Positions 49,404 through 59,233 of a DNA stretch of 64,000 bases are shown piece after piece (the first letter of the stretch is position 1; every line of letters begins with the position of its first letter). The notes under the pieces were generated by a model. That model had not been told where the DNA came from. It saw only the letters and a program-made list of their open reading frames with translations, and made no database searches. Position numbers and translations under genes: made by a program. Origin of the DNA: Oscillibacter valericigenes (GTDB taxonomy: Bacteria; Bacillota; Clostridia; Oscillospirales; Oscillospiraceae); the NCBI RefSeq assembly GCF_016902445.1, contig NZ_JACSNX010000001.1, positions 393,741-457,740 on the forward strand, written 5' to 3'.

Positions 49404-50975
49404 TTGCAAAACGCGGTAGAAATGCGCGGCGTGACCAAGACCTTCGGCTCCGTCATCGCCAACGACCGGATCGACCTGGACATCCGCCAGGGGGAGATCC
49501 TCTCCCTGCTGGGGGAAAACGGCAGCGGAAAGACTACGCTGATGAACATGCTCTCCGGCATCTACTTCCCCGACAGCGGAGAGATCACCGTCCGGGGCCA
49601 GCCGGTCACCATCCGCTCTCCCAAGGACGCCTTCGACCTGGGGATCGGCATGATCCATCAGCACTTCAAACTGGTGGATGTGCTCACCGCCTCGGAAAAC
49701 ATCGTCCTGGGCCTGAAGGAAAAGGGCCGGCTGAATCTGCGGGAGGTCTCCGCCAGAGTGCGGGAGATCTGCGGGAAATACGGTTTTTCCATCGACCCGG
49801 ACAAAAAGATCTACGACATGTCCGTCTCGGAAAAGCAGACGGTGGAGATCGTAAAGGTCCTCTACCGTGGGGCCGACATTCTGATCCTGGATGAGCCCAC
49901 CGCCGTGCTGACGCCTCAGGAGACGGACCGCCTGTTCGACGTTCTGCGGAACATGCGCAAGGACGGGAAATCCATCGTCATCATCACCCACAAGCTCCAT
50001 GAGGTCATGGCCATCTCCGACCGGGTAGCCGTGCTGCGCAAGGGCGTGTTTGTGGGAGAGGTCTCCACCAGCGAGACCGATCCGCAGAAGCTGACGGACA
50101 TGATGGTGGGGCACGCGGTGACACTGAACATCAACCGCCCCCTGGTGGAACCCCGCCCCCTGCGGCTGGAGGTGAAGGACCTGACCGTCCTGACGCCGGA
50201 GGGCGTCCGGGCGCTGGACCAGGTGTCCTTCCAGGCCTTCGGCGGTGAGATCCTGGGGGTGGCAGGCATCTCCGGCAGCGGCCAGAAGGAGCTGTTGGAG
50301 GCCATCGCCGGCCTGCAGACCGCGCAGCCGGGCTCTCACGTGATCTATCACCCCCCCACGCCGGACGAAGCCATTGCCGGCGCCCATGTGCCGGTGGCTC
50401 CGGACGGCGAGGAGCTGCTGGGCAAAAATCCCCGGCAGATCCACAGGATCGGCGTGTCCATGGCCTTTGTGCCGGAGGACCGGCTGGGCATGGGCCTGGT
50501 GGGCTCCATGGGCATGGCGGACAACATGATGCTGAAGACCTACCGCTCCGGCCGGGGTCCCCTGCTGAACCGCAAGCCGCCCCGGGCCCTTGCGGAGAAG
50601 GTGAAGCAGGAGCTGGACGTGCTGACGCCCAGCATCAATACCCCGGTCCGCCGGCTCTCCGGCGGCAATGTGCAGAAGGTGCTGGTGGGCCGTGAGATCG
50701 CCCAGGAGCCCTCTGTGCTGATGACGGCCTACGCTGTCCGGGGCCTGGACATCAACACCTCCTACACCATCTACAACCTTCTGACCGAGGAGAAGAAGAA
50801 GGGCGTGGCTGTCATCTTCGTGGGCGAGGACCTGGACGTGCTGCTGGAGCTGTGCGACCGGATCCTGGTCCTCTGCGCAGGCCACGTCAACGGCATCGTG
50901 GACGGCCGGACCGCCACCAAGGAGGAGGTCGGCCTGATGATGACCAATCTCAGGAAGGAGGCGGCCGGCGTATGA
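49404..50975 (+). CDS. ABC importer ATPase, BMP/nucleoside type (two nucleotide-binding domains)
   Basis: A 523-residue protein with two ABC domains. Domain 1 has Walker A GENGSGKTTL (about 38-47), signature SVSEKQTVE and Walker B ILILDEPTAVLTPQE. Domain 2 has a Walker A that lacks the usual Lys position (GISGSGQKELLEA), the signature LSGGNVQKVLVGREI and AYAVRGLD in place of the common QPTRGLD. Domain-2 degeneracy is normal for sugar and nucleoside importers of this type. Start: TTG 49404 lies eight bases after AAAGGG; a GTG nine bases earlier is the alternative. Confidence 0.88.
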   Translation: MQNAVEMRGVTKTFGSVIANDRIDLDIRQGEILSLLGENGSGKTTLMNMLSGIYFPDSGEITVRGQPVTIRSPKDAFDLGIGMIHQHFKLVDVLTASENIVLGLKEKGRLNLREVSARVREICGKYGFSIDPDKKIYDMSVSEKQTVEIVKVLYRGADILILDEPTAVLTPQETDRLFDVLRNMRKDGKSIVIITHKLHEVMAISDRVAVLRKGVFVGEVSTSETDPQKLTDMMVGHAVTLNINRPLVEPRPLRLEVKDLTVLTPEGVRALDQVSFQAFGGEILGVAGISGSGQKELLEAIAGLQTAQPGSHVIYHPPTPDEAIAGAHVPVAPDGEELLGKNPRQIHRIGVSMAFVPEDRLGMGLVGSMGMADNMMLKTYRSGRGPLLNRKPPRALAEKVKQELDVLTPSINTPVRRLSGGNVQKVLVGREIAQEPSVLMTAYAVRGLDINTSYTIYNLLTEEKKKGVAVIFVGEDLDVLLELCDRILVLCAGHVNGIVDGRTATKEEVGLMMTNLRKEAAGV

Positions 50976-52081
50976 GCGCACCCGTGACCCAACACGAGCC
51001 CGCTGTCCGAATCGTCAAGCGGGACAGCATCCCCACCTGGAAGGCCTGGTGCATCCGCCTTCTGGCAGTGGTGCTGGCCCTGCTGCTCAGCGGTCTGTTC
51101 ATCTTTGCCGTCACCCATCTGAATCCCGTGGCGGTGTACCAGGGTATGTTCGAGGGGGCCTTCGGCTCTGAGCGCAACACCTGGGTGACGATCCGCGACG
51201 CCATGATGCTCCTGTGCGTCGGTGTGGGCCTGGCCCCTGCCTTTAAGATGCGATTCTGGAACATCGGCGCCGAGGGGCAGATCCTGGTGGGCGGCATCCT
51301 CACCGCCGGACTGATGATCCATCTGGGATATACCTTCTCCACCCCCATCCTGCTCTGCATCATGGCCCTGGCCAGCATTGCGGCCGGCGCGCTCTGGGGC
51401 CTGATCCCCGCCATCTTCAAAGCCCGCTGGGGGACCAACGAGACGCTGTTCACCCTGATGATGAACTATGTGGCCATCCAGCTGACCAGCTACTGCGTGG
51501 CCCTGTGGGAAAATCCCGCCGGCTCCAACACTGTAGGCATCATCAACATGCAGACCCGGGCCGGCTGGTTCCCCAAGATCCTGGGCCAGGACTGCATGCT
51601 CAATGTGATCCTGGTGATGACCCTGACCGTCGGCATGTTCCTCTATCTCAAATACACCAAGCAGGGCTACGAGATCGCCGTGGTGGGCGAGAGCGCCAAC
51701 ACCGCCCGCTACGCCGGCATCAAGCTCAGCCGGGTCTACATCCGCACCATGGCCATCTCCGGCGCCATCTGCGGCCTGGCGGGATTCATCTCTGTGGCGG
51801 GCGCGGGCCACACCATCTCCGTGGACACCGCCGGCGGCCGGGGCTTTACCGCCATTATCGTGGCCTGGCTGGCCAAGTTCAACACCTTCGTGATGATCCT
51901 GATCGCCTTCCTTCTGGCGTTTCTGGAAAAAGGCGCCATCGAGATCGCCTCTCAGTTCAATCTGAACAACGACGCCTCCAACATCATCACCGGCATCATC
52001 CTGTTCTGCATCATCGGAAGTGAATTCTTCATCAACTACAAATTGGTGTTCCACCGCAGAAAGGAGGCGGCCGGCAAATGA
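50972..52081 (+). CDS. ABC importer permease 1 (nucleoside type)
   Basis: A 369-residue inner-membrane permease of the BPD_transp_2 family with about ten hydrophobic helices. Typical elements are FKMRFWNIGAEGQILVGGI and GYEIAVVGESANTARYAGI, where the EAA-like loop contacts the ATPase. Its ATG overlaps the ATPase stop (ATGA). Confidence 0.92.
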   Translation: MSAPVTQHEPAVRIVKRDSIPTWKAWCIRLLAVVLALLLSGLFIFAVTHLNPVAVYQGMFEGAFGSERNTWVTIRDAMMLLCVGVGLAPAFKMRFWNIGAEGQILVGGILTAGLMIHLGYTFSTPILLCIMALASIAAGALWGLIPAIFKARWGTNETLFTLMMNYVAIQLTSYCVALWENPAGSNTVGIINMQTRAGWFPKILGQDCMLNVILVMTLTVGMFLYLKYTKQGYEIAVVGESANTARYAGIKLSRVYIRTMAISGAICGLAGFISVAGAGHTISVDTAGGRGFTAIIVAWLAKFNTFVMILIAFLLAFLEKGAIEIASQFNLNNDASNIITGIILFCIIGSEFFINYKLVFHRRKEAAGK

Positions 52082-53079
52082 GCATGACCCAATTCGTCTC
52101 TCTGTTCCAGGCGGCCATCGTCTTCGGCACGGTGATCCTGTACGGCGCCATGGGAGAGATCCTGACGGAGAAGAGCGGCAACCTGAATCTGGGCGTCCCC
52201 GGCATCATGTACCTGGGCGGCATCGCAGGTCTGGCGGCCTCCTTCTTCTATGAGCTGAACAATCCCGCCCCCAACCCGGCGGTCTGCCTGCTGCTGAGCT
52301 TTCTGGCCGCCTTTGCAGCTGCGGCGCTGGGCGGGCTGCTCTTCAGCTTCCTGACCATCACCCTCCGCGCCAATCAGAATGTGACGGGTCTTGCCATCAC
52401 CATCTTCGGCGGGGGCGTGGCCAACTTCTTCGGCGGCAGCCTGAATACCCTGGCCGGCGGCGTGGGGCAGATCTCCGTGGCCGCCACCAGCGCGGTGTAC
52501 CGCGCCAAGATCCCCGGCCTCAGTTCCCTTGCCATCGGTGATTTCCCGCTGGGCAACCTGCTGTTCGGCTACGGGTTCATGGCCTATCTGGCCATTGCGG
52601 TAGCCATTGTCCTGTGGTATTTCCTCACCCGCACCCGGGCGGGCCTGAATCTGCGGTCTGTGGGTGAGAACCCCGCCACCGCCGACGCCGCGGGCATCAA
52701 TGTCACCCGGTATCAGTACCTGGCCACCTGCATCGGCGCCGGGATCTCCGGCCTGGGCGGTCTGTACTATACCATGGACTACATCAAGGGCACCTGGGGC
52801 AATGACGGCACCATCGAGTCCCTGGGCTGGCTGGCCCTGGCTCTGGTGATCTTCTCCGTGTGGAGGCCCCTGAACACCATCTGGGGCTCCTATCTCTTCG
52901 GCGCGCTGACCTGGCTGTACTTCTACATCCCGAATCTGACCCGAAAGGATATGGAGCTGTTCAAGATGCTGCCGTATCTGGTGACCATCGCTGTGCTGAT
53001 CCTCATCAGCACCCGGAAAAAGCGGGAAAACCAGCCTCCGGCCCATTTGGGCCTCTCCTACTTCCGGGAGGAGCGATAG
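52078..53079 (+). CDS. ABC importer permease 2 (nucleoside type)
   Basis: A 333-residue permease, partner of the preceding one. It has about nine hydrophobic helices and the family patterns LTEKSGNLNLGVPGIMYLGG and GLNLRSVGENPATADAAGIN. The start overlaps the previous stop by four bases, and a strong terminator follows. With BMP protein and ATPase the order is that of NupBCA/YufNOPQ-type nucleoside importers. Confidence 0.92.
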   Translation: MSMTQFVSLFQAAIVFGTVILYGAMGEILTEKSGNLNLGVPGIMYLGGIAGLAASFFYELNNPAPNPAVCLLLSFLAAFAAAALGGLLFSFLTITLRANQNVTGLAITIFGGGVANFFGGSLNTLAGGVGQISVAATSAVYRAKIPGLSSLAIGDFPLGNLLFGYGFMAYLAIAVAIVLWYFLTRTRAGLNLRSVGENPATADAAGINVTRYQYLATCIGAGISGLGGLYYTMDYIKGTWGNDGTIESLGWLALALVIFSVWRPLNTIWGSYLFGALTWLYFYIPNLTRKDMELFKMLPYLVTIAVLILISTRKKRENQPPAHLGLSYFREER

Positions 53080-53100
53080 GCCGTCTCCCCGCATGGAAAA

Positions 53101-53130
53101 CGAGCGCCGCGGCGTTTGCCGCGGCGCTCG
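53101..53130. terminator. Bidirectional terminator between permease 2 and folD
   Basis: CGAGCGCCGCGGC, loop GTTT, GCCGCGGCGCTCG followed by TTCTGTCTGTTTC; it serves both convergent transcripts. Confidence 0.88.
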
Positions 53131-53141
53131 TTCTGTCTGTT

Positions 53142-53987
53142 TCAGATCTCCGCCTGGTGCCTGCGGGCGGCTGCGAGGATGTTGCGCATCAGCATGGCCC
53201 GGGTCATGGGGCCCACACCGCCGGGCACCGGGGTGATGCAGGCGGCCCTGGGCTCCACCGCCTCGTAGTCCACATCGCCGCAGAGCTTGCCCGCCTCGTT
53301 GCGATTCATGGCCACGTCGATGACCACGGCTCCCTCCTTCACCATGTCCGCGGTGATCAGGCCCACACGGCCCACGGCGGACACCAGGATGTCCGCCTGC
53401 CGGGTAATGGCTGCCAGATCCGGCGTTCTGGAGTGGCAAACCGTCACCGTGCCGTCCTGCTGGAGCAGCAGCATGGCCATAGGCTTGCCCACGATGTTGC
53501 TGCGGCCCAGCACCACACACCGCTTTCCGCGGACGGAGATGCCATACTCCCGCAGCATCTCCATGACGCCCGCAGGGGTGCAGGGCAGGAACACCGGGTC
53601 GCCGATCATCAGCCGCCCCACATTGTAGGGGTGGAAGCAGTCCACATCCTTATCCGGTGCAATGGCATTCAGCACGGCATCCTCGTCCAGATGGGCCGGC
53701 AGGGGCAGCTGGCACAGAATACCGTCTACCTGCGGGTCCCGGTTCAGCTCTTCGATCAGTCCCAGCAGCGTCTCCTGGGCGGTATCCTCCGGCAGAGCAT
53801 GCTCAAAACTCCTGAAGCCGCACTCGGCGCAGTCCCGCTCTTTCCCGTTCACATACACCCGGGAGGCAGGGTCATTCCCCACCAGGATCACCGCCAGACC
53901 GGGGCGGCGGGACAGCTGCTCCGCCTCCACGGCGACCTCCTCCTTGACCTTGGCGGCCAGGGCCTTTCCGTCAATGCGCGTTGCCAT
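53142..53987 (-). CDS. folD: Methylenetetrahydrofolate dehydrogenase/cyclohydrolase
   Basis: Bifunctional one-carbon enzyme that interconverts methylene- and formyl-tetrahydrofolate. In 281 residues the signatures [19 protein letters not shown] (Lys nucleophile), [15 protein letters not shown] and [15 protein letters not shown] and the end [16 protein letters not shown] are plain. ATG 53987 with GGAGG is the normal start; it lies 17 bases inside the end of lgt, so the two are coupled. Confidence 0.97.
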   Translation of the reverse strand: MATRIDGKALAAKVKEEVAVEAEQLSRRPGLAVILVGNDPASRVYVNGKERDCAECGFRSFEHALPEDTAQETLLGLIEELNRDPQVDGILCQLPLPAHLDEDAVLNAIAPDKDVDCFHPYNVGRLMIGDPVFLPCTPAGVMEMLREYGISVRGKRCVVLGRSNIVGKPMAMLLLQQDGTVTVCHSRTPDLAAITRQADILVSAVGRVGLITADMVKEGAVVIDVAMNRNEAGKLCGDVDYEAVEPRAACITPVPGGVGPMTRAMLMRNILAAARRHQAEI

Positions 53988-55017
53988 CCGGTTCCTCCCG
54001 TTCTTCGTTCTGGGTCTCGGCGGGCTGCGGCTCCTCTTCCAGGGGCCCCTGTGCCTCCTCCGCCTCGCCGGCGGCATCTGCCGGAGCGAGCGGCTCTTCT
54101 GCGCCCGGCTCCGCAGCGGCCGCTTTCGCCGCGGCAGCCGCCGCCACCTGATTCACCAGCAGCTCATCCCGGGAGTGCTTTTTGATCCGGATGTTGTAGA
54201 ACAGCATCACGGCGGCGGTGACGGCCAGCAGCAGGCTCAGCGCCTGGGACACCCGGATGGGCTCCCCCATGAAGGTCCAGTCAAAGAGATACAGGCTGTC
54301 CGTCCGCAGTCCCTCGATCCAGAAGCGGCCCAGGCCATACCACAGGAAGTAGAACCAGGTGTTCTCCCCGTCGAACCGGCGGGCTCTGGAGACCACGAAC
54401 AAAATCAGCAGCAGACCGATCAGGTTCCACAGGCTCTCATAGAAGAAGGTGGGATGGACCTCGATCGACTGATACTGGCTGACCCACAGGCGCATCCGCC
54501 AGGGCAGGGTGGTCTCGGCGCCGAAGGCCTCCCGGTTGATGAAATTGGCCCAGCGGCCGATGCACTGGCCCAGCAGCAGCCCCATCACCGCCAGATCCGT
54601 CATGGCGCCCAGCTTGATCTTCTTGTGCCGGGTGTAGAAAAACGCCACGATGGCGCCGGCGATGACCGCACCGTAGATGGCCAGGCCGCCGTCCCAGACC
54701 GCCACCATCTCGCCCCAGTTCAGGCTGCCGTCGGCATTCCGATAGAGGTCCAGATAGAAGATCACATAGTACAGCCGGGCGCCGATGATGCAGCTGGGCA
54801 CCGCCCACAGCACCATGTCCAGCACGTTGTCCTCTGTCAGGCCGTACCGCTTAGACTGCTTCAGGCACAGCAGCAGGCCCGCCAGCAGTCCGATGGCCAG
54901 AATGATGCCGTACCAGTACACGCCGTGTCCGATGTGGATGGCAATGGGATCCGGATTGAACTCCCAGTCGCCGAAAAGCCCAGGAAAACTGATGGGCATG
55001 TCCTGTAACGCTCTCAA
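53971..55017 (-). CDS. lgt: Prolipoprotein diacylglyceryl transferase with long C-terminal tail
   Basis: Inner-membrane enzyme that attaches diacylglycerol to the lipobox Cys of prolipoproteins. Hydrophobic helices span about 1-270, with [14 protein letters not shown], the signature [17 protein letters not shown] (Arg and Asn essential in the family) and [14 protein letters not shown]. Lgt is usually 260-290 residues; here the last 75 residues are an Ala/Glu/Pro-rich cytosolic tail of low complexity. TTG 55017 lies eight bases after AGGGGG; the ATG at 54999 is an alternative with a poorer site. Confidence 0.93.
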   Translation of the reverse strand: MRALQDMPISFPGLFGDWEFNPDPIAIHIGHGVYWYGIILAIGLLAGLLLCLKQSKRYGLTEDNVLDMVLWAVPSCIIGARLYYVIFYLDLYRNADGSLNWGEMVAVWDGGLAIYGAVIAGAIVAFFYTRHKKIKLGAMTDLAVMGLLLGQCIGRWANFINREAFGAETTLPWRMRLWVSQYQSIEVHPTFFYESLWNLIGLLLILFVVSRARRFDGENTWFYFLWYGLGRFWIEGLRTDSLYLFDWTFMGEPIRVSQALSLLLAVTAAVMLFYNIRIKKHSRDELLVNQVAAAAAAKAAAAEPGAEEPLAPADAAGEAEEAQGPLEEEPQPAETQNEEREEPDGNAH

Positions 55018-55051
55018 ATAGGGTTCCCCCTCTTTCTTGTATGTCTTGGAT

Positions 55052-56323
55052 TCAGCGCTCCCGGGGCACGATCTCGCTGAGAACGGCCCGGTCCGCCGTC
55101 AGATTGTCCCGCAGGAAGGCGGCCACATCCTCTTTCGTGATGGAGTCGAACACCTGTGGGAACCGGAAGGGATCATAGCCGTGGAAATACCCCTCCGTCA
55201 GCGTGACGGCGATGTTTTCAAAGGAATTCAGTCCCCGGAGGTTGGAGCCGAAGGACGCCCGGCGCACCCGCTGGTAGTAGTCCTCGTCGATGCCGTTCGC
55301 CGCCAGGCGCTCCGCCTCCTTCTGAATCTCCGCCGCAGCCCGGCGGGCGTCCTTGCTGTCGCCGCCGGCGTAGAGATACGCCACGCCCGGCATCATCTCA
55401 AAGGCGCCGCCGAAGCTGGTGTTGATGAGCCCTTCCTCATAGAGCCGCTGATACAGGGGGCTGGAGTCCCCCAGCAGGATGTCGCAGGCCATATCCCCGA
55501 TGACAGCCGCGCGGAGGTAGTCCTCCCCATCCGCCGCAGGGGCGCACTTGTAGGCCGTCAGGAACTGTGGGGCGGAGACCTCCATGGCCATACGGGTCTC
55601 CTTCTCCGCCACCTGGGGCGGCTCCTGGCCGTAGTCCCGGGGGATCACCGGACCGCCCTCCCGGGGCAGGATCCGCCGGGCCAGGTCCGCCACATGGATC
55701 GGGTCCACGTTGCCCACCACCGTCAGGATCATGTTGGAGGGGGTGTAGAAGGCCTTGTGGCAGTCGTACAGCGTCTCCGCCGTGATGTGGGAGATGCTCT
55801 CCACCGTGCCGGCGATGGAGGTCCGGGCGGTGCTCTTCTGGTACAGGGCCTGCATCATCCGGGTGTAGAGCTGCCAGTCGGGATTGTCCTCGATCATGCG
55901 GATCTCCTGGCCGATGATGCCCTGCTCCTTGGCCACGCTCTCCTCTGTGAAATAGGGGATGGAGACGAAGGACAGCAGGATCTCCAGGTTCTCCTCAAAG
56001 TGCTCCGTGGAGTCGAAGTAATAGCCGGTCATGGCGTTGGAGGTGAAGGCGTTGGGCTCCGCGCCGTTTTTCGCCAGCTCCTGGAGGGCGTTGCCCTCCT
56101 TGGTGTCGAACATCTTGTGCTCCAGGTAGTGGGCGATGCCCGCCGGGGTGTCCAGCCACTTGCCGTCCAGACAGAAGCGGGTGTCCATCCCGCCATAGCG
56201 GGTGGCGAAGAAGGCGTACTTCTTGGCGTGCTCCGGCTTGGGGACCACGCAGATCTGCAGGCCGTTGGGCAGCACCTCCCGGTAGACGGACTCGCCGACC
56301 CGCTCGTAATACGTCTGCTTCAT
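55052..56323 (-). CDS. M16 peptidase of the YmfH type (active partner)
   Basis: Zinc peptidase of the pitrilysin family, 423 residues. The inverted zinc motif HYLEH is in GIAHYLEHKMF with a distal Glu in the following helix. In Bacillus the pair YmfF/YmfH is linked to EF-P modification or competence-related processing; the substrate here is unknown. It overlaps the stop of the partner gene by four bases, so they form a heterodimer operon. Confidence 0.88.
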   Translation of the reverse strand: MKQTYYERVGESVYREVLPNGLQICVVPKPEHAKKYAFFATRYGGMDTRFCLDGKWLDTPAGIAHYLEHKMFDTKEGNALQELAKNGAEPNAFTSNAMTGYYFDSTEHFEENLEILLSFVSIPYFTEESVAKEQGIIGQEIRMIEDNPDWQLYTRMMQALYQKSTARTSIAGTVESISHITAETLYDCHKAFYTPSNMILTVVGNVDPIHVADLARRILPREGGPVIPRDYGQEPPQVAEKETRMAMEVSAPQFLTAYKCAPAADGEDYLRAAVIGDMACDILLGDSSPLYQRLYEEGLINTSFGGAFEMMPGVAYLYAGGDSKDARRAAAEIQKEAERLAANGIDEDYYQRVRRASFGSNLRGLNSFENIAVTLTEGYFHGYDPFRFPQVFDSITKEDVAAFLRDNLTADRAVLSEIVPRER

Positions 56324-57588
56324 TCCGCACCCTCCTTTCCCTTCAGGAAGTACACCGTGTCCAGGGAGACGGTCTGCATGGCGTCGAAGATCCGCTCCGC
56401 CGTCACCTGCCGCACCTGCTCCGCCAGCAGCTCCGGCGTGTCCTCCTGTCCGGTGGCCGCCTGGCCCAGATAGAAGTTCTCCAGCTTGCCCTGGGAATCT
56501 CCCATGGAGGCGTAGGCGTTCAGCAGGGTGCTGCGGGCGCCCTCCAGCTCCCAGTCCTCCAGGCGGCCGGCCTGCACGGCGGCCAGCTGGGCCATGATCT
56601 CGTCATAGGCCTTCTGGTAGTTCTGGAACTCGATGCCGGAGGAGACGGTGATGATCCGCTTCTGCCGGTGGTAGTTGGAGGAGGCGTAGTAGCACAGGGA
56701 CAGCTTCTCCCGCACGTTCAAAAACAGCTTGGAGTTGCTGCTGCCGCCGAAGAGGGTGTTGCCCATCAGGACAGCGGCGCGGTCATCGCTGCCGCAGGCG
56801 AAGCCCATGCCCAGCTTGCCCTGGGTCACGTCCATGGCCTCCTCCACCCGCTTCACCTCAGCCCGGGCCGGATGGGGCTCGGCGACAGCGATGTCCCGGA
56901 TCCCGTCCCGGGGCAGGGTGGCAAAGGCGGCGGCCAGGGCCTGCCGCACCCGCTCCAGGGGCGCGCTGCCGCAGTAGAACAGCTCCAGCCGGGCGGTGGA
57001 GAGCAGCTCCCCGTACAGGGCGTGGAGCTTTTTCATCTGGAGCTTCTCTGCGCTCTCCTCATCGCCCAGACGGCTGATGCCGTAGGGCTCTTCGCCGCAC
57101 ATCTCCTGCAGCAGGCGGGCGTAGGCATACTCCCGCTTGTCGTTCACCTGGCTACGGATGGCGTCGATCAGGTTGGTCTTCTCCCCCTCAAAATAGGCGG
57201 ACACAAAGCGCCCCCGCTCGGTCACCGGGTCGCACAGCAGTTCTCCCAGCAGCTCCGCCACCGGCTCCAGCAGCTGCTCCCCGCCGGGGATATAGCTGTC
57301 GTCGATGAAGCTGGCTACGAAGCCCACGCACTGGTTCTCCCCCTGCTTGCGGACCGTGTAATCCACAGAGGCGCCGTACAGCCGGTCCAGCTGGGCGGAC
57401 AGAGCGCCCAGGTCCGGGTACCGCACCGTGCCCCGGCGCAGGATGGCCGGCAGCAGCGCGCAGGCGGAGGCTGTCTCCCGCCGCAGGGGGGTGACGAACT
57501 GGGCCGAGAGCAGGCTGGTCTTGAACTTTCTGGCCGGCAGATAGGTGAGATACACCCCATTGGCCAGCTGGGTCCTGATTCTTTCCAA
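56320..57588 (-). CDS. M16 peptidase-like protein of the YmfF type (no zinc motif)
   Basis: The 422-residue partner of the preceding protein. At the place of HxxEH it reads LLPAILRRGT, so zinc ligands are missing, as is usual for YmfF-type partners. The C-terminal glycine-rich loop region (TLFGGSSNSKLFLNVREK) is conserved. No ATG fits: TTG 57588 lies eight bases after AAAGGAG and gives the usual short N-terminus before the first beta strand. Confidence 0.86.
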   Translation of the reverse strand: MERIRTQLANGVYLTYLPARKFKTSLLSAQFVTPLRRETASACALLPAILRRGTVRYPDLGALSAQLDRLYGASVDYTVRKQGENQCVGFVASFIDDSYIPGGEQLLEPVAELLGELLCDPVTERGRFVSAYFEGEKTNLIDAIRSQVNDKREYAYARLLQEMCGEEPYGISRLGDEESAEKLQMKKLHALYGELLSTARLELFYCGSAPLERVRQALAAAFATLPRDGIRDIAVAEPHPARAEVKRVEEAMDVTQGKLGMGFACGSDDRAAVLMGNTLFGGSSNSKLFLNVREKLSLCYYASSNYHRQKRIITVSSGIEFQNYQKAYDEIMAQLAAVQAGRLEDWELEGARSTLLNAYASMGDSQGKLENFYLGQAATGQEDTPELLAEQVRQVTAERIFDAMQTVSLDTVYFLKGKEGAE

Positions 57589-57671
57589 AGTCTCAACTCC
57601 TTTGCGGAACGTCCGGCATTCCTTTCTCGGACGCAATACAAGAGGTATTATAGTATATCCTGGCATATAAT

Positions 57672-58676
57672 TCAAATTCTATTTTGTGAATTTCCCTTTC
57701 TGTCCAGGATCTGTCTCAGCACCCGCAGGAAATTGTCCCGGGCGATCATCTCCCGTTCCTGCCGGCTCATGCCCAGCTGCTCCAGCCAGTAGAAGAGGTT
57801 CTGGATGTGGGCGGCGCTCTCCAGGCCCTCCGCCCCCTCGTTGCCGGGGCCCATGAACTCGCAGAAATCAAAGCCGCAGCCCACGTGCTCCACCCCCATG
57901 ACCTCCGCCATATGGGCCGCGTGGAGGGCCAGGGTCCTGGCAGTCTGCTGCCGGGGCTCATCGTGGACGAAGCCGTGGAAGGCATTGAGCCCCACCACGC
58001 CGCCGGTGTCCCGGATGGCCCGCAGCTGGTCGTCCGTCAGATTCCGGGGCACCCCGCACAGGGCGCGGCAGTTGGAGTGGGAGGCGATCACAGGCCCGGC
58101 GGCCAGGTCCACCACATCCCAGAAGCCGCCGTCATTCAGGTGGGACACATCCACCGCCATCCCCAGCTCCCCCATCCGGCGCACGGCCCGACGGCCCGCC
58201 TCCGTCAGCCCCACCTGAGGATCACCCCCGGCGCCTGCTGCCAGGGCGTTGGACTCATTCCAGGTGAGCATCCCCAGCCGGACGCCCTGGCCGTAGTACC
58301 AGTCCACGCCCCGGGGATCCGCTCCGACGGCCGACATGCCCTCCACTGCCAGAAAAGCGTAGAGCTGTCCCGCGGCCCTGGCCGCCTCCGCCTCGGCCAC
58401 CGTGCGGACCGGACGGATCCGGCCGCACTCCCGCAGCTCCGCCCGGGCACAGGCGAACATCTGATGGGTGCGGCCCAGATAGGCCTCCGGATCTCTCCAG
58501 GCGGTGTCCTTCCAGAAGGTCTCCCGGGGCCCGCTGGCCCAGACGGCCAGCACCAGCCCCTCCACGCCGCCCCGCCGCAGCCGGTCCAGATGGAGGCGGG
58601 CCAGCACCTGATGCTCCCCCAGCAGCCGCCGCCGGGTCACGTCGTACAGCAGGTCGGAATGTGCGTCGAATACCAT
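57672..58676 (-). CDS. Membrane dipeptidase-family (M19) peptidase
   Basis: Zinc dipeptidase of the renal dipeptidase family, 334 residues. The first metal pair HSD is in FDAHSDLLYD, the bridging Glu in LAVEGMSAVG, and the later His ligands in VSHLNDGGFWD and IASHSNCRAL; GFDFCEF ends the active site. ATG 58676 yields the family-typical beginning MVFDAHSD; the longer frame has no ribosome-binding site. It probably cleaves dipeptides in the cytosol. Confidence 0.9.
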   Translation of the reverse strand: MVFDAHSDLLYDVTRRRLLGEHQVLARLHLDRLRRGGVEGLVLAVWASGPRETFWKDTAWRDPEAYLGRTHQMFACARAELRECGRIRPVRTVAEAEAARAAGQLYAFLAVEGMSAVGADPRGVDWYYGQGVRLGMLTWNESNALAAGAGGDPQVGLTEAGRRAVRRMGELGMAVDVSHLNDGGFWDVVDLAAGPVIASHSNCRALCGVPRNLTDDQLRAIRDTGGVVGLNAFHGFVHDEPRQQTARTLALHAAHMAEVMGVEHVGCGFDFCEFMGPGNEGAEGLESAAHIQNLFYWLEQLGMSRQEREMIARDNFLRVLRQILDRKGNSQNRI

Positions 58677-58863
58677 ACGTTCCCTCCGTTCTGTTTGCTC
58701 CTCTCCAGCATATGCGCACCTCCGGAGATCCGCAAGCCATTTCTGATGGAGACGGGCAATTTTTTCCGGATTTCTTTCGTTTTTCCCCTTGACTTTTCCG
58801 CCAAAATCCTGTAAACTATTTCTCGTTGTAAAGGGATACAGCTTTACAGAAATGAGGGAGTTC

Positions 58864-59229
58864 ATGAAAAATCAGACGTATCGCATGACCATGCTCTTCG
58901 ATTTTTACGGCGAACTCCTCACCGAGCGGCAGAAGGAATTCTTCGACCTCTACTACAACGAGGACCTGTCCCTGGCTGAGATCGCGGAAAACGCCGGCAT
59001 CTCCCGTCAGGGCGTCCGGGACGTGATCGTCCGGGCAGAGGGCGTCATGCAGGAGGTGGAGGACAAGACCGGCCTGATCCGCCGCTTCGAGCAGATGCGG
59101 GGACATTTGCAGGCCATCGAGGACGCTGCCGCCGAGCTGAAGACCATCAACTACCGCCAGTATGAGGATCCCCGGCTGACCGAGCTGGCGGACCTGATCC
59201 ACGCGGAAGCCACCGCTTTGAAGGAATGA
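58864..59229 (+). CDS. ylxM: YlxM-family helix-turn-helix protein
   Basis: A 121-residue DNA-binding-like protein encoded upstream of ffh in most Firmicutes. The sigma-region-4-like fold is in FDLYYNEDLSLAEIAENAGI and SRQGVRDVIVRAEGVM. YlxM is thought to assist the signal recognition particle rather than to regulate transcription. ATG 58864 has GAGGGAG; the preceding frame runs over the promoter region. ffh starts five bases after its stop. Confidence 0.92.
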   Translation: MKNQTYRMTMLFDFYGELLTERQKEFFDLYYNEDLSLAEIAENAGISRQGVRDVIVRAEGVMQEVEDKTGLIRRFEQMRGHLQAIEDAAAELKTINYRQYEDPRLTELADLIHAEATALKE

Positions 59230-59233
59230 TCGC

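Noticed and set aside
50220..50320. Degenerate second Walker A of the ABC ATPase as a defect
   Set aside because: This pattern (GxSGSGQxEL) is normal for the second domain of sugar/nucleoside importer ATPases, so it is not a sign of decay.
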